DNA of 64,000 nt from Brachypodium distachyon. Lineage: Eukaryota; Streptophyta; Magnoliopsida; Poales; Poaceae. The translations under genes were made by a program, and so were the position numbers. The stretch is taken from positions 54,773,237 through 54,837,236 of the forward strand of contig NC_016133.3 of assembly GCF_000005505.3 (NCBI RefSeq). Direction: 5' to 3'. The stretch's first letter is position 1. Each line of letters begins with the position of its first letter. The notes below the pieces were generated by a model that saw nothing but the letters and a program-made list of their open reading frames with translations, was not told the origin of the DNA and did no database searches. Of this stretch, positions 30,801-43,940 are shown one piece after another.

Positions 30801-33800
30801 TAGAATTGCACATTTAGACGTTGTAGGAAAAACGGTTTTGCGGAGCTTATCCAGAACTCAACAGGAACAATGAATTCAGGGGAACTGAAAGAACGCAATC
30901 AACTAGTTCATTGTTAAATAATTGCAGCTTTGAGCTAGTACTTGTAGAATAGTTATGACACCCCAGTATGAGGTCAAGTTGAAAGATATCTTACTCTGAC
31001 ATAGATGGAAATCGTGAGGACAGCTTCAAAAGAGCAACAAGACACATAGCTCGAGTTGTCACGTCTGCAGGGTAAAGGCTAAGGCCGAGCTCCACAGCAT
31101 CCAAAGCATCAGATTCTGTGACCTGACAAGTTGACCACTAATCAAGTTTTCTGACCGAAACGAACAATTGTATAGTTCTATACTTGGCCGCGCCCACCTA
31201 ACAAGTTATTGTACCCACAGTGAAATACTGAAATTTACTCATGCCAATACCAATTATCTTGGACTAAATGTCATACAATTAAATGAATAGTTTGCAGAGC
31301 AATCCTGGCAAAAATTATTGAAAGTATAGTTCGTGACACCAGAAAGGAGAATGACAACAATGGTGGATCAGAAAATAATGTGACTTAAATATGTGCTAGT
31401 GTTTGAAGTAGTTGAAACTTGAGACAGAGCTGGAATCTGTCTAGATAGTTCAAAATGTCAAGAAGAATATGGGTACGAGAACTGTCCACTCACCGTAATT
31501 GAGCCCTCAGCTTCAAGCATGCCAACATTGTTCACTAGCATTTCACCATATTCGCCAATGCACCAAACAGCTACTCTTACTAAACTTCCCTATAGTGTAA
31601 ATATGTAATAGCCAAGTCACATCCGTCAGAAGAAGATATTGAGATGGTTGAAATTGAATGTCATCCTTTATGAGGAGCAAAAACGAAATCCCAACCTGTT
31701 CACTGTATGTTTGTAAAGCCGTGTATAATGATCTCACTGAGTATCCTTGAAGTTCTGATGCATTGCTTATTACCACAATAAGAGCATGCCATACATCATC
31801 CTTCACATGCTTCCCTGCCTGAAAATAAATAAGAGTACAACATGAATTCGTTGTTTTTACAAGTTGGTCATCAAGGAAATTGACCTGGAGAGTTGGAGGT
31901 ATGTTTATGTTTATTCAATAATACCAACGCGGAACAAAAACATTCAGAAATCATCACAAACGTGAATTCTAATTATTTGAGCACCTACCTGGCAATCCCC
32001 CAACTACCTTGTCGTTAAGTTTAACATTCTATGGACAGTGTCTAGAATAACAGCGCAATAAGTTTTTCCAGGTCATCACTGGTTTAACAACTACTCGAAT
32101 AAGTATAACCCCTTCCTTTTCTCCGGTCATATAAAGAATTTAAATATTTTATGTTCGAGTAAAAGAATTCTCAAGGTTAGCTTGGTGCAATCCAGAAAAT
32201 ATCAATGCGTAAGCCGTAAGGATAAAATGTGTGCAAAAGGCAACCTTTGTGCTGGGTTGTGTATATGGGTGATTTCAACTAATTGTTAACATTCTTCGGA
32301 GGTTGCTGCTGTGCATATTGTGAAAATGAGGTACATAATGGGAAGGGAAAATGTAGGACGCGCAAGTTATGCCAAATGTGGGAAGTGATCAGCATTAGCA
32401 GGCCATTACTTGAAACTTCTCTCAAACACTAGCAGATGGTTGGAGCCTGTTCAGCACAAGGAAATTTGGAGGAGAAATGAAGATCATGATCCAAAAGAGT
32501 AGTCCCTCTTTTCATGAAACATTTCCCTACTACAAAAATCCTTTCATACAAACTGCTTATTTGAGCAATTCATGTGTTTTCTAAGCATTATTAAATTCCA
32601 GTGCTTCTCCTAGTCTGTTTGTGAATGTCGACCAATTGCTGGATATTTCATTTCCCAGATGGCTAGACTTTTCTCCGATTTCTAACTACATATGATTGAT
32701 ATTCTAGTTATCTTTACCAGCAAACTAGTTGGAGCCATTTCAGCAACAGGATTCACAATCTAGCTAATGCAAACAGATAAGCCCATAAAACTAATTATCT
32801 CTGCCTCTCTGTAAGCTGTGATTATTTTATGCAGTTCTGTCAATGGATGTCACTGATAGTCGATACAGCATGCACTATATCAGAGACTTCTCTAGGAAAC
32901 AGATCAAGAAAGCAATGATGATAGTGAAGTCTTCCTACTAGCTCCAACAGCATTGTAGCGAAGCCAAGGCATTGGCAAAACCGAGATGTTCTGGAGTGGA
33001 GTGCAAACCTTACAGATGTAAGATAGTATTGCGGTAGTACTTACCAGGGATAAAACCTTGAACATCTGATCAAGGTACCATAACTTGTCTTGAGAAAACC
33101 TATTAGAGACGCAACGCTGTTAAAAGTGTCATACGTCAACAGGAAGCCAACAAAAAAAATTAAATACTAACTTTTCAGCTATTGAGCAAATCTTGGCTGT
33201 GAGATCTTCTTTGAAGTCTGGATCAGCTACATCTAAGTAGTCAACAAGCTCTTTGGTCAGAGGCTTTACATTTGTATCATTGACCAACAAAAAAACAAGC
33301 TCAAGGGCCCTTTTACGAATGGAGGCATCGGCATCCTGAAAGGTGCACAGGTGATTGAAAACGTTACAAACCAAAGTAGCAGGACAGCAGTTCCAGAATT
33401 AATAAATGGAGGTGTTGATTATAGCCTGCAAGATTGCAACACTGAATAATAGTACAGTAAGGATTGAGGAACTTGTAAATCAGTATACTGTGAAACCTTG
33501 AGTTTAAGATTACTTTGAAAAGCAATAATATTCGAAGTAGACTATGCCCCCAAATGATATCAAGCTTTAACAAGTACACAAGAGATGATGTATACTCCAA
33601 CAGTGAAGGAAAGTATGCAGGTTGCCGATACAAGGTGTTAGACTAAATATGCCAAGCATTGGGACAAAAGATTTACAACACAAGCACACTTGTGGCATAA
33701 GGAATAAACCCAGCCTTTCTGGCAGTTCTTGTACAGGGACATGTATTGATTCCACAAAATTCAGAGGGATAAGAATACAAACAACATAGAAGATAAAATA

Positions 33801-36793
33801 AAGTTAAGACAGGTTTCCTCTCCTTTTTCTGGAGGAACTACACTAACATATTGAAAAAAAAAAGTTTGGGCCTGTGGAAGTTGAAGAGAGTCCTTATTCT
33901 GGTACTGTACATAAATTGGTCCCCTGAACCCAGTAGAAGACTACTCACTAAGCAAATTAGACATAGTTAAATATATAGTTACCTTTACACACTCTAATAT
34001 TGTCACCCTGTGTCTCTGTACGGCTTGTGTATCTACTGCAATAGCCCTCATAAGTATGTTCAGAGCAACGTATCTGAAAAAAAGAATGCGCTAAATGGTG
34101 AATGTTTTACCCCAAATGGAGAAGATGGATACACATTTTATTGTATAATGCATAAGAGATAAGCAGAGACTAAACTATTTCATGTGTCATCACCAGGAAA
34201 TAGTTATATCTGAAGCGATAGTCACAAGTAACAGCTGCAAGCTCAATGTATTTCCCTATTACAAGTTTACAACTAGCAGGTACACTGAGAAAAGTCAAAG
34301 GAAATCCTTCACAACACCTTGGGCAAAAGAAAAAGTAAGCAATAAAGGTCATATGAAGGAGAAAATTAACCTTATATTGTTATCACGGTTTGACAAGAAT
34401 CTACCCAAAATATTAATAGCCAGGACACGTAGACCACTAGTAGCTTCAATACCCATTATTGTCTCAACACATTCATACAGGATGGCATTTCCAGCATTCT
34501 TGTTCGACTCAGTTTTTGTTGCGACCTGGAAAAAAAGTACCATGGTTGATTATTGATTGTAATATGCAAACAAGTGCAATTGCAAAAACCAAAAAAGTAG
34601 CTTGTGTTTTGTGGTTAATTTCAGTAAATAGGAACGAAAACATGATCTTTAACGGGTATCCAACATCTGCAGTACTACCCTAAGCTGGACCCAAAGGAAC
34701 AATACCGTACAGTAATTAACACAGCCTGAACTACAGCAGTCATGGCCTAAATATGCAAAACTAATTCTTCAGACAGAAACAGAAGAAGAGCAAATCTTCG
34801 TAAACAGTGTTTAACATCTAGAACATTTGTAATCATATCCCCAGACTGGAACAAAGTCAACAAGAGATATGTCATAAACCAGATAAAACTAAAACACAAT
34901 AAATAACTCAGGCAATAGGAATTGACTAAATCAATGCTTTGCACACGCAACAATAAATGCGGTATTGTCGTGTGAAACCAATGATGGGTATTAAGCAATC
35001 ACCTGAGCAAGAATATCATTCATATATTCACTGCAATCTGCGTCTCCTTGACCCAACATACGCATAAGTTTAAGAACTCGAATATGTAAGAAAGGATCCG
35101 AGATGCCAGCAACATCATACTCAGGAGCATAAGAACTACTGGAGACATCTCTTAGTATTCGGACCAAACCTTCAATGCAGTTCTGCAATGAAATATTTGT
35201 AGAAGTTAAAGGAGATGACAGGTTCTCAGATAATATTATTTTCAATTTATAGGTTATTCAGATTAAATGCTAGAAACCAAAGAGAACAATTAACTAATTG
35301 GTGATATTGGGGAAAAAATACATGCAACAAATTAGAGGGCTTTACATATGGTGTATCAACTGCAGATCACAGAATATTTTCTACAACGCAGCATTGCAGC
35401 TTCAATTGCTGACCGCTAGAGGTGTACAACACATGCTGGACTTAATTGAATGAGTTTACAAAATGACCCCAAGGCCTCAGGTGTAATAAATAATGTCCTT
35501 ACCTTCCTCAGGTACTCCAGCGCATCTTTGCTCGCTTTACACAGTTCGGTGCAGAGCTGAACTGCAGATATCAAAACTCCATGGTGCTTTTCCTTCAGTA
35601 ATGATGCAGCAAGACCCATGAAGTTCTCCGCTAAATCCGGGACTTTCCTTACAATCCTTGTAGAGCACAAAGCAGCCTAATAAACAGGGAGAAGTATAGA
35701 ATGAATAATACCGCCAAATAACTCATGATTTCAAAATTAATAGCGTATACGAGCAGAGACATAACTCAATATTCAAAATTTATACCCAACAAAGTACTAT
35801 TTCAATCTGTAGAAGAAGGAAGAGATAACAAAGGTGATACTTGCTGAGTAGATTTAAAAAAAATACTGTCAGAAATAATGGCCCAAGAGGTATTCATTTT
35901 GTTGAATTAACCCGGATTTTAGTTTTTTGCGTATATGATAATCCAGGGCTAATGACTTGGGTAGTAAAATGTGCAGTTTCCAAATCAACATAGGTTTCAT
36001 ATCTATTCCAAACCTTAACATAGCAACAATTCATTGGGCAGTTGCTTATTGTCGACTTGCCCTACTGGATTCAAGGACTAGGAATTGAATCACGGTATGA
36101 AGAAAAGTACCTTTTTCTTTGTATTAGCATCCCTGCTGCGCATCAGCCTCTCCACTTCAGGCGCCAGATCCCGGGCCATTTCAGCAGAGCAGATGTTTCC
36201 AAGCGCACACAATGCAAGACCCACGATGAACTGGTTGGAGTGGTTGAGATCTCTGCCCCAAGTTAAGCACTAAAATTACTCAGAACTCAGCACACGCTTG
36301 CGAAAGTAACACTCGCGGCAGCAGCATTGCGGAGATAGAGTCTGGTGGACGTACTGTTTGAGAGAGTTAGTGACGAGCATGAGGACCTCCTGCCGCTCGT
36401 CGAGGAGCAGCATGAGGCCGAGGTAGCCGATCCGCTTCTCGGGGTAGCCCACGGCGGCGATCAGCTTGAGGCACTCCATCTGGCCGAAGTGGGTGGGGTA
36501 GCCGAGCATATGGATGAACATGAGCTTGGCCATGTTCCTGTGCCGGAGCTCCTGCTCGTTGTCGCTGAACGAGGCCCGTATCGCCGCGCACTCCCGCCGC
36601 ACCACCCCGCGCTCCTCCGCCGCCGTCTTGCACGCGCGTATCGCCCGTATCATGTCCCTGCGGAAGCTCACGAAAGCGGAATTACACCTTTTCCCAGCAA
36701 AATCGCGACGGATCCGGCGCGGGTCGGGGAGGAATTTGGGGGCGGGAGGTCGCACCGGAGGCGGGTGCCGGAGGAGAAGGGATTCAGGGCCAT
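27850..36793 (-). CDS. AP1G: AP-1 complex gamma-adaptin, large subunit, 898 aa
   Basis: Gamma-adaptin is a large subunit of the AP-1 coat adaptor at the trans-Golgi network. Twenty exons could be placed: 36793-36756, 36657-36355, 36252-36111, 35676-35503, 35182-35003, 34525-34371, 34073-33983, 33335-33172, 33099-33045, 31818-31696, 31589-31494, 31122-30995, 30453-30349, 30249-29960, 29449-29345, 29264-29166, 29072-28998, 28916-28744, 28501-28397, 27945-27850. They sum to 2697 nt with every phase consistent. The N-terminal trunk ([34 protein letters not shown]) is followed by a hinge with five DLL motifs and then the ear domain ending NFPPGL. Arabidopsis relatives are slightly shorter, about 876 residues; the extra length fits the duplicated hinge exons at 28998-29264. 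The start matches the family. No lesion was seen. Confidence 0.96.
28998..29264 (-). repeat. Tandemly duplicated AP-1 gamma hinge exons
   Basis: Two consecutive exons end with nearly identical sequence. One encodes [18 protein letters not shown] and the next [18 protein letters not shown]. The donor and the following intron bases (GTTAGTTTGG) are also the same. The copies are in the same phase (1-1), so duplication lengthened the hinge without a frame change and doubled a DLL motif, a known type of clathrin/accessory-protein binding motif. Confidence 0.85.
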
Positions 36794-37683
36794 GTCCGAG
36801 GCGAAGTCCTCGACGATCTTCTCGACGGTATCCAGCGTGAGATCTTGGGGAGGGCACGCGCGCACGCGAGAGGTGTGGAGGGGGGAGCTCGCGGGATCTG
36901 GCTCCCGAGGTGGTTGAGGCGGGAAGGGAAGCAGCTGGGAGGAGGACGAAGGCCTTGGTGGATCTGGAGGAGTGGAAATGGTGGCGACGGTGGGGACTGC
37001 GAATAGCCCCCTGGTTCGCTTCGTATTTCAAATTTGGGGATTTTGGCCTGTTTTGGGAGAACGAATTAATTTCAAGAAAATATGCCAAGAGGACGGAGAT
37101 GTGTAGCATGAGAGGAATAAACCAAGAAAGGTGAGGAAAAGACGGCGGTGGTTAATGGCTGGATCAAGAGTAGACGACGATTTGATGGTGAGGGGGCAAG
37201 AACAAAGGCGGCGACGAAGGCAATGAGACGATCATGAAAGATGAAGAAGACAAACGTAGGTTATGGCACGCTAGATAGGTCACAACACGACCCCATGCTA
37301 TATAACATCGTTTGTTGAACAATAATTCTGAGTGAAGTTTGTGTATCAAACAATAATTTTGAGTGAAGTTTGTGTAAAACATCAAGATTGAAACGTGTTC
37401 ACGAGTTTATAAGGTGATCTTGATGATTGTTCAACTTCTATCTGAGCATGGTGAATTGTTGACTTGTTGTTGTACTAGACATACGTGCAAAGTATTTCGA
37501 GGCGTAAAATGAAACAAGTATCACAAGGGGAAATCATGGATATACCAACAAAAAAAAGAAATCTTAGTATAAAATTGATGGTTAAACTTCCTCATACCTT
37601 GTCGAGAGTGATAGATTACGATGCAAGTCAAAACCGAGACAAACACAACGTGTCATAAATTTTTCTTCATCGACGAATTTTGT
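36794..37683. other. Promoter and upstream flank of AP-1 gamma
   Basis: GC-rich to about 36990 (minus-strand leader), then AT-rich. The sequence GAATAATTTTGAGTGAAGTTTGTGTA is duplicated near 37321-37376 (two copies in diverged form). No gene seen; long plus-strand frames here are antisense to AP-1 gamma exons. Confidence 0.45.
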
Positions 37684-37760
37684 ACTCCCTCCGTCCGGAA
37701 ACAAGTGACTTGGATTTCTATAAGAATCTATAAAGATTCAACTCACATGTTTTTTTAGGA
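37684..37760. mobile_element. Truncated Stowaway end
   Basis: TACTCCCTCCGTCCGGAAAC starts here in the usual Stowaway form, but no matching right terminus is found within the next few hundred bases. Confidence 0.6.
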
Positions 37761-38689
37761 ACTTACTTCCAATTGGTGCATTGACAAGTGCATAGAAGTA
37801 TAGAATTATTAAGATTTCAACATAGAGCTTCAAAGTTCTGATCTCGCTAAAATTTAAAGAGAAACATCATTGTTCGGATCGGACGCGGCTTCAGACGATC
37901 GGTGCCGTAAGAGTCGCTCCCCACGTGTCAGGGACTGCTGTCACCGAAGCATTTTCCTTCCAAGTACCAATCACTTTTCCTCCACATGCAAGTGACACAT
38001 GGCAGGATAAATCGTCAAAGCGCAAAGTAAAATGGGACGAACAATCAAATCTTGCTTTTTATTGACACAAACCGAGGTGTTTTGTGAAAGATATCTTTAG
38101 ACTGTCCCTCGTAATTCAGGCCTGCCAGAACGGTTCATTTGGGTTCTCGGTGTTACTGAAATTCGAGGGGATAATGCTCTTTTACCGACAAGACCTAAAC
38201 AAGTCTTTTCCTTAAAAAAAACGTGACAATTTGATTTGATGCCGTCAATGATGTACTCCCTGACTCCCTGTATGACCTAGCCAGCTCTGGCCCGGCCAAC
38301 TTCAGCTGCCGATCGATCGGCTCCGTCCACCGCAGGCTGTCTCTGCAGCTTAAGTGCCAAAACCGACGGCTGTTGGTTCGTGCGCGGAAACAAATCAAAG
38401 GCGGAACAGCGTCGGTTCCCCAGTTCGCCCAAACATGTCCCGTCTCACTATACAAAAAGGCGTGTACGAGACACGCACATGGACTCGAAGCCTCAAATCC
38501 AGCGAAGATTCGGTTCCGTTATCCCCTTTTCTTGGCACGTAAAGCGTAAGCGTACTGGCGCACCGGCCTGAATCCGCTCCCAGCCCGATCGGCCGCATTT
38601 CTCTCGATCTCCAGGTGAATCCTTCTCGCGCGCCTGCTCTGCTCTCGATTAATCGATCCATCAAGTCGAAGCGCCCGCGTGGTCACCCG
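37761..38689. other. Spacer with no gene seen
   Basis: Mixed composition, GC-rich after 38270. Several overlapping frames are open on both strands at 38350-38660, none recognisable. The GC-rich end probably belongs to the promoter/leader of the source of the kinase remnant that follows. Confidence 0.35.
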
Positions 38690-38999
38690 CCGATTGGCAG
38701 CATCGACGAGTACGCTCGATTCCATCTCGGGGATCGAGTTCGGCGCGTTCAGCGTGGTCTACAGCGCGTGCCACGAGAAAGAGAAAGAAGAAGAGTGCGC
38801 TATGCCTGTTCGACTTCGACGTGATGGACTAGGAGGAGCTGCTCGAGGACGCCAATTAAGGTTCTGCTCTACGACGGCGGAGCGGTCGCTGGCCGCGCGC
38901 GAGGTGCTTGCGGGCCTGCGGGCGTTCGACCCCGACCAGCGGCTCAGCCCGGCCGCCGCGCTCGAGCACCGGTGGTTCGCAGAGCACCGTGCTGATTGA
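38690..38999 (+). pseudogene. Protein kinase pseudogene, core deleted
   Basis: The stretch FGAFSVVYSACHE at about 38725-38775 matches a kinase glycine loop (GxGxFGxVYxAR), and REVLAGLRAFDPDQRLSPAA...HRWF near 38905-38985 matches the end of a kinase domain (subdomain XI, with the conserved Arg). Everything between, including the lysine, HRD and DFG motifs, is gone within about 130 bases. The parts resemble the CDK-like grass kinases annotated as CDKF-type, but that is from memory. A 5' frameshift is also likely, since DEYARF and the loop are in different frames. Confidence 0.7.
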
Positions 39000-39975
39000 G
39001 AGTTGGCCGGAGGAGCCCATTGTAGTGTCGCGAACTGATCGATTCTTTTGTTGTCACCGGTAAAGTGTCCATGCGTTGTCACGAAATTTTAAACATGTGG
39101 ACGCGAAAATTCACATTTATACAAAACATAACAATATAATTAGAATTCAATCAAAATGATCTCAGCGCCGATGCTAGCGGCCACGGCCATAGACATGGCA
39201 TCCAGTCCACGCCGCCCGCGGCCGTGGCTGGCATCAGAAGAAGGTCACGGAGCACGCGATGGCGCAGTGCACGAGGAACCGCACGGCGGTGGATAGCGCC
39301 GGTCAGCCCTGGACCCCTTTGCTCGTCTCTTGCATGGGACTTTAATCCGGCGCCGACGCGTATCAAGAGCGGTCACCGCAGGGAGATGCTGCGGGGGCAG
39401 TTGAGTCGGCGGTAGCGGCCCGGGAAGGCAGCGCTGTGGGAATAGGAAAAGAAAGGTTCGATGGAATGTAAGGAGACACGGAAAATCAGGACATGCACAG
39501 ATATTGATGCACAGCGAACGACGACGAAAAAAACCTTCCTATTTTTATTATTAGGGATTGCTACAGGAAGCTTAGTTGGTTGTTGGGAACCAACCCATTA
39601 GTAGTCGTTTGTTCGACATCATTTGTAATCTGCTCGAACAATTTTTGTAGTGGCATGGGAATCGATCAATAGAACCATGATTTATTCTTCTTCTTCTTTG
39701 CAAATAACCATGTATTTATTCAACTAGTAGCTTACCAGCATATTCCCCCAAAAGAAACTTATCAGCATATTGAAACGAACTAGCTAAATGTCCGTGCGCT
39801 GCTAAATATATTAGAAACACTATTGTGTTTTAAAATACTTGTAGAGAATACTTGTATATATGCTCGATTATATATATCCAATTTTATGCTAACTAAGAAT
39901 TCTTCATGTATATTTACTCATATTTATTGAGTAAATCTTTTATATCTCAAAAGTATATGGGAAACTAGTAAACTA
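39000..39975. other. Spacer with no gene seen
   Basis: A GC-rich patch at 39170-39430 has short open frames on both strands. The minus strand at about 39310-39235 reads AVRFLVHCAIACSVTFF then stops, which could be the C-terminus of a remnant gene. The rest is AT-rich. Confidence 0.3.
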
Positions 39976-40087
39976 CTCCGTCCGTCCCATAATTCTTGTC
40001 GAAATATTACATGTATCTTGACGCTTTTTAGGAATAGATACATCCATTTTAGACAAATTTGAGACAAGAATTATGGTACGGAGGGAG
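39976..40087. mobile_element. Stowaway MITE, 112 bp
   Basis: Ends CTCCGTCCGTCCCATAATTC and GAATTATGGTACGGAGGGAG, with TA on both sides (39974-39975 and 40088-40089). It belongs to the same family type as the copy at 19151-19263, sharing ATTACATGTATCT and GATACATCCAT. Confidence 0.92.
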
Positions 40088-40239
40088 TATAATAATAAAA
40101 AATCATTATACATATATGTACCATATTGAATGGATAAACTAGTTAGCAGTCTCGGTAGGCAACTCAAAATTTTATAATTGTAATAAAGATAAAGATGATA
40201 TACAAATGTTAATTGTTGGTTAAAAAAGAATATGGAGTA

Positions 40240-40478
40240 CTCCCTCCGTCCAACAATACGGGACGTATTAGCTTTCCTTTGACCAGTGTTTTGACCACAA
40301 ATTACTCTATTAATATATAATTATATGACATAGATTCATATCCGTTATGTTCCTACTCAAGGATATTTACTTATGGTTATGATTTTGATCACATTAGTCA
40401 CATATTCATGAAGTAATTTGTGATCAAAGGCTTGGTCAACCGAATCCTAATATGCCTCGTATTGTTGGACGGAGGTAG
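40240..40478. mobile_element. Stowaway MITE, 239 bp
   Basis: Ends CTCCCTCCGTCCAACAATAC and GTATTGTTGGACGGAGGTAG, with TA on both sides (40238-40239 and 40479-40480). It is longer than the other Stowaways here and has its own internal inverted stretches (AATTACTT... and TTTGTGATCAAAG). Confidence 0.92.
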
Positions 40479-42873
40479 TACGACTATATCAACCTGCGGA
40501 TGAAATGGAAGATCTGACAAAACGAGCAAACCAAGACGCCTAGCTTGCTGGAAACTTACCTGGCCGGGATGAGCATAGGTTTAAACCATAAATTAATTGT
40601 CCTAGGAAGGGAAACTGGGGTGAGGCATGATCGATGCAGAGGCCGAGATGCCTTTCTTTAAATAAAAAAATCTTGTCAAAAAACGCCAACTATACTATAT
40701 ACAAAGATGTATATATTGACATCTTAATGCATACATTTATTCAAATAGGACCGATGGTCTAGAGTTAGCACATAGCAGGACTCTTGATGGAAAGATACTG
40801 TGGCAGGGGTGAAACTAGTGATCCATTTCTTACGAGGCAATGGATGATGAGAAAAATCCTCACTCACTCTGAAATCTCAAACTTGGCAGCAGAAGTTCCG
40901 CCAGGTTCCGTTTCGAAAAGAAAAAAGGAAGTTTCGTCAGGTTTCTCAGGTGAATACTACAACAAATCGTTATGCTCGCATACCGTGGTTCGATCCATTT
41001 TGATGATGCTACAGCATTAAGCAAGATCCATTTTGACGCCCTGACAAAAGGGCCCAGAAATTTGACATAACACGTGCTTGTTTATCTTGTCTGACCTGAA
41101 TTTTGTGTGACCCTTGTATAGCAGACATGCGAAGTCAGAATTACAGACTTTGCTCTGCAGGGACTGCAGCAAAATCCGTGTAACTAGATCAGATGGCTCA
41201 ACAAGATCACCCCCCATCGGGATCGCTGTCTCCATTGGAACCGTCAACCGTGCGTCTGTCCCAACACATTCCTGCAGTCCAGTCGCACTGCCGCGACACC
41301 GATGATCGAGCCACGAAGCTAGCTGCCGAATTTCAAGAGATCGCCATACGATCGAGATGACACGTTCCGTATCCCAGTGGATCTTGCTTCCATCTGTTTC
41401 CTGAACTTGTAAAGAGATCCGTATCTGGCTTCAGAGAACCAGCCGGCGGTCTGCTCGTGCTAGCTCCACTGGTAGCTCAGGATTCACCCCGATATAACAA
41501 ACAAACGCGTATCGTAACTAATCAAACAATTATTTGCTCCAATATTGTCTAATACGAGCACCAGCAGCAGCTAGCTCTACGGAAAGTTAGTGCATTGCAG
41601 GTCTGGCAAGATCAAGCTGCAGGATCGACGTCATGGGCGGGAGTGCATATGCAATGCAAGAGCAGTAAGACCGACAAAGCTGAGTGGCGAGGGGGACAAA
41701 GGTCACAAAGCTGCCCACGAAGATCCGCCATGTCCCCGGGACAGTACGCCAGATACGGCAGCAGCTTCCGAGTCCGAGTTCCGTCTCCTCCAAGCCACTG
41801 CTGCTGCTGCCTTGCTACTTCGTACTACGGCAGTTCGATTACGGGCAATATGGGCTCCCATTCCATTTGATGTGCCTGTCTATGGAGTAGACGAGAAAGA
41901 GTTTGTTTATGTCAAGTCAGTAGGGACGGGCGGACGACACGTACGTAGTGGAGGGAGACGAATATCTCGTGCTAGGACTAGAGGAGCGCATGTGCTTGAT
42001 TGGTTAAACAATGGCCTATTCTAGTTCTAGAAAGAAAGAAAGTTGAAACAATGGCCGTTTTGGTCGAGGTGGCGCTTTGGACGGTTTACTGTAACGTGGC
42101 CGGCCGACGAATGAACCATCAACAAACACTGACGTGCCGGAAAAAAAAAGACATTTTTTTCTTTTCTTTTTCAAGTGCTTGAATTGAGAGGGGAGGAAAC
42201 AGGACTCCGGGCGGTGGGCAGGAATTCCAGCACAACCGAAACACTCGGAGGCGGCGCAGAGCTGCATCGGTTCGTTCGTTTGCCTTGACTTGGCTGGCTG
42301 AGCCTGCGGGCCACGTGGACACATGGTCGACTGATGAGCGAGCGTTCACAGGAACGGCCAAGGACACGCCCGAACGCCGACCGCGACCGCCTTCTACGTG
42401 CTGGGCTCTATCGCCATTAGCTCTGACCTGTCATTCAGTGTTCAAAGGGAGAAAAAGGATGATCACCGCAGCAGCATCGGTTAACTGTCAGTAGCAACAT
42501 ACCGCTAGCTGTTGCACTAGCCAGCAGCACTGTGCTGTGCACGGTTTTATCCTGAACTTCCAAGACGGGCTACTACCACGCCCCGACGCCTGAAAACCAA
42601 CTCTAGACAAAGCAAGCTGGGGATCAAGGAAAGTCACGGCAGGTTTCAGGGGGTTAGTAGGAGAGAGCACACAAAATCAAGACCAAAGCAAAGCGCCGGC
42701 TGGCCGTGTCGGTAGTATACAATGCCGGGAGAAATCAAAGCAAAGCAGCAGACTCTCGCTGCATTCAACAGAAGGCAGGCAGACAGCTTGTCCCGCCTCT
42801 GTGTCCCCTGGAGCCCCGACACTCTGCTGGCCCCCGCCGATTCTTCTTCTTCTCTCGCTGCCGCCCAGACACG
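40479..42873. other. Long spacer upstream of the Aux/IAA gene
   Basis: No coding gene recognised in 2.4 kb. Open frames at 41590-42024 and 42016-42367 are short and low in recognisable content. The last several hundred bases form the Aux/IAA promoter region. Confidence 0.4.
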
Positions 42874-42882
42874 ATATATATA
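42874..42882 (+). promoter_or_regulatory. TATA box of the Aux/IAA gene
   Basis: ATATATATA lies about 140 bases before the ATG in a GC-rich setting, the expected distance allowing a leader of about 110 bases. Confidence 0.65.
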
Positions 42883-43019
42883 CCCGCCGGCATCTCTTTC
42901 CTTCTTCGCCAATCCAACCAAAGTTATTCTTATTCTCTCCGGTCTTCGCAAGAGAAGCACTAATCCACCACAACGCGATTGCAATCCACACATAGCTGTC
43001 GAAGGATCCGTCCATTGAC

Positions 43020-43652
43020 ATGGAGCTGGAGCTCGGGCTGGCGCCGCCGAACACGAAGCACCTCCTCGGCGACACGACGGAGGTGGACTCTGCCGCCTGC
43101 CGCGGCGGGAGCGGGACGAAGAGAGGCTTCGGCGAGGCGTTCGACGAGGAGGAGAAGACGCAGGCGGCGGCGACGCTGCCGCTCTTCGACGACGGCGGCA
43201 GCAGCAGCGGCAGCGTTCGGAAGCAGAAGAAGGCGGCCCTGGTGGTGGGGTGGCCGCCGGTGAGGGCGGCGCGCCATGGCGGGCACGTGAAGGTGTGGAA
43301 GGAAGGCGTGGGCATCGGGAGGAAGGTGGACGTGTCACGCCAAGGCTCCTACGGCGGCCTCCTCGACACGCTCGCCCGCATGTTCCCCGACGAGAAGGAG
43401 ACGCGTGGGCAGCATGATGACGATGGTGATGATCGTGGCCTCGTGATCACCTACGAGGACGCCGATGGGGACTGGATGCTGGTCGGAGACGTGCCGTGGG
43501 AGTAAGTTCGCCTCAAATCAATCTCCTGTCAATTTCCATTTGAAAAAACTGAAATCATGCGTCTCTGGGATAACTGAACTGACATCGATCGATTGGTTCC
43601 TCTTTGCAGTGATTTCGCGCGGTCTGTGAAACGTCTGAAGATTCTGCTCTGA
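43020..43652 (+). CDS. Aux/IAA transcriptional repressor, 174 aa
   Basis: Aux/IAA proteins repress auxin-response genes by binding ARF factors and recruiting TOPLESS; auxin triggers their destruction through TIR1/AFB. Two exons, 43020-43501 and 43610-43652, join in phase 2 to give 174 residues. Domain I is ELELGL at residues 2-7, an EAR-type LxLxL. The degron VGWPPVR at residues 76-82 is intact, so auxin-dependent turnover is expected. The PB1 part keeps its basic lysine (RKVDV near 101-105) and an acidic OPCA motif (YEDADGDWMLVGD at 145-157). A putative nuclear signal KQKK is at 68-71. The protein is short for the family but all four domains are present. Assignment to a specific IAA number is not possible from sequence alone. 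Confidence 0.95.
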
Positions 43653-43932
43653 CAGCCGAGAGGATACAATAGAGATGGCCAGGGGATGCTAGATTTTGGG
43701 AATGTTCCTTTTTTCTGTGAGATGCTTATTGCCTGCACATCTTCACTGCTTGTTATGCCACAATTACAATCAATCCATTCGTGTATAATACAACGTTTTC
43801 TTCTCTCTCATTTTTCGGTTTTCAGAGAGCGTGTAAACTTATGCAACCGTTTCTTCTTTACAACCAAAATACAGTTTCAATTGTCAAATAGGATACCTGA
43901 AAGGGATACAGTACCTGAAATCCGTGGATGCA
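43653..43932. other. 3' flank of the Aux/IAA gene
   Basis: Includes the likely 3' untranslated region. The hAT element inserted about 290 bases past the stop codon. Confidence 0.5.
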
Positions 43933-43940
43933 TGCTGTTA

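Noticed and set aside
34747..34998. Possible additional AP-1 gamma exon
   Set aside because: Open frame in the intron, but the protein is complete without it and the translation does not match adaptins.
36345..36917. 190-codon plus-strand frame
   Set aside because: Antisense to AP-1 gamma exons 1-2, whose coding sense is certain.
41590..42024. 144-codon plus frame upstream of the Aux/IAA gene
   Set aside because: No domain, no splice signals and several overlapping frames open by composition.
42646..43338. 230-codon and 212-codon minus frames over the Aux/IAA gene
   Set aside because: Antisense shadows of a well-supported Aux/IAA exon; low-complexity Arg/Pro/Ser content.
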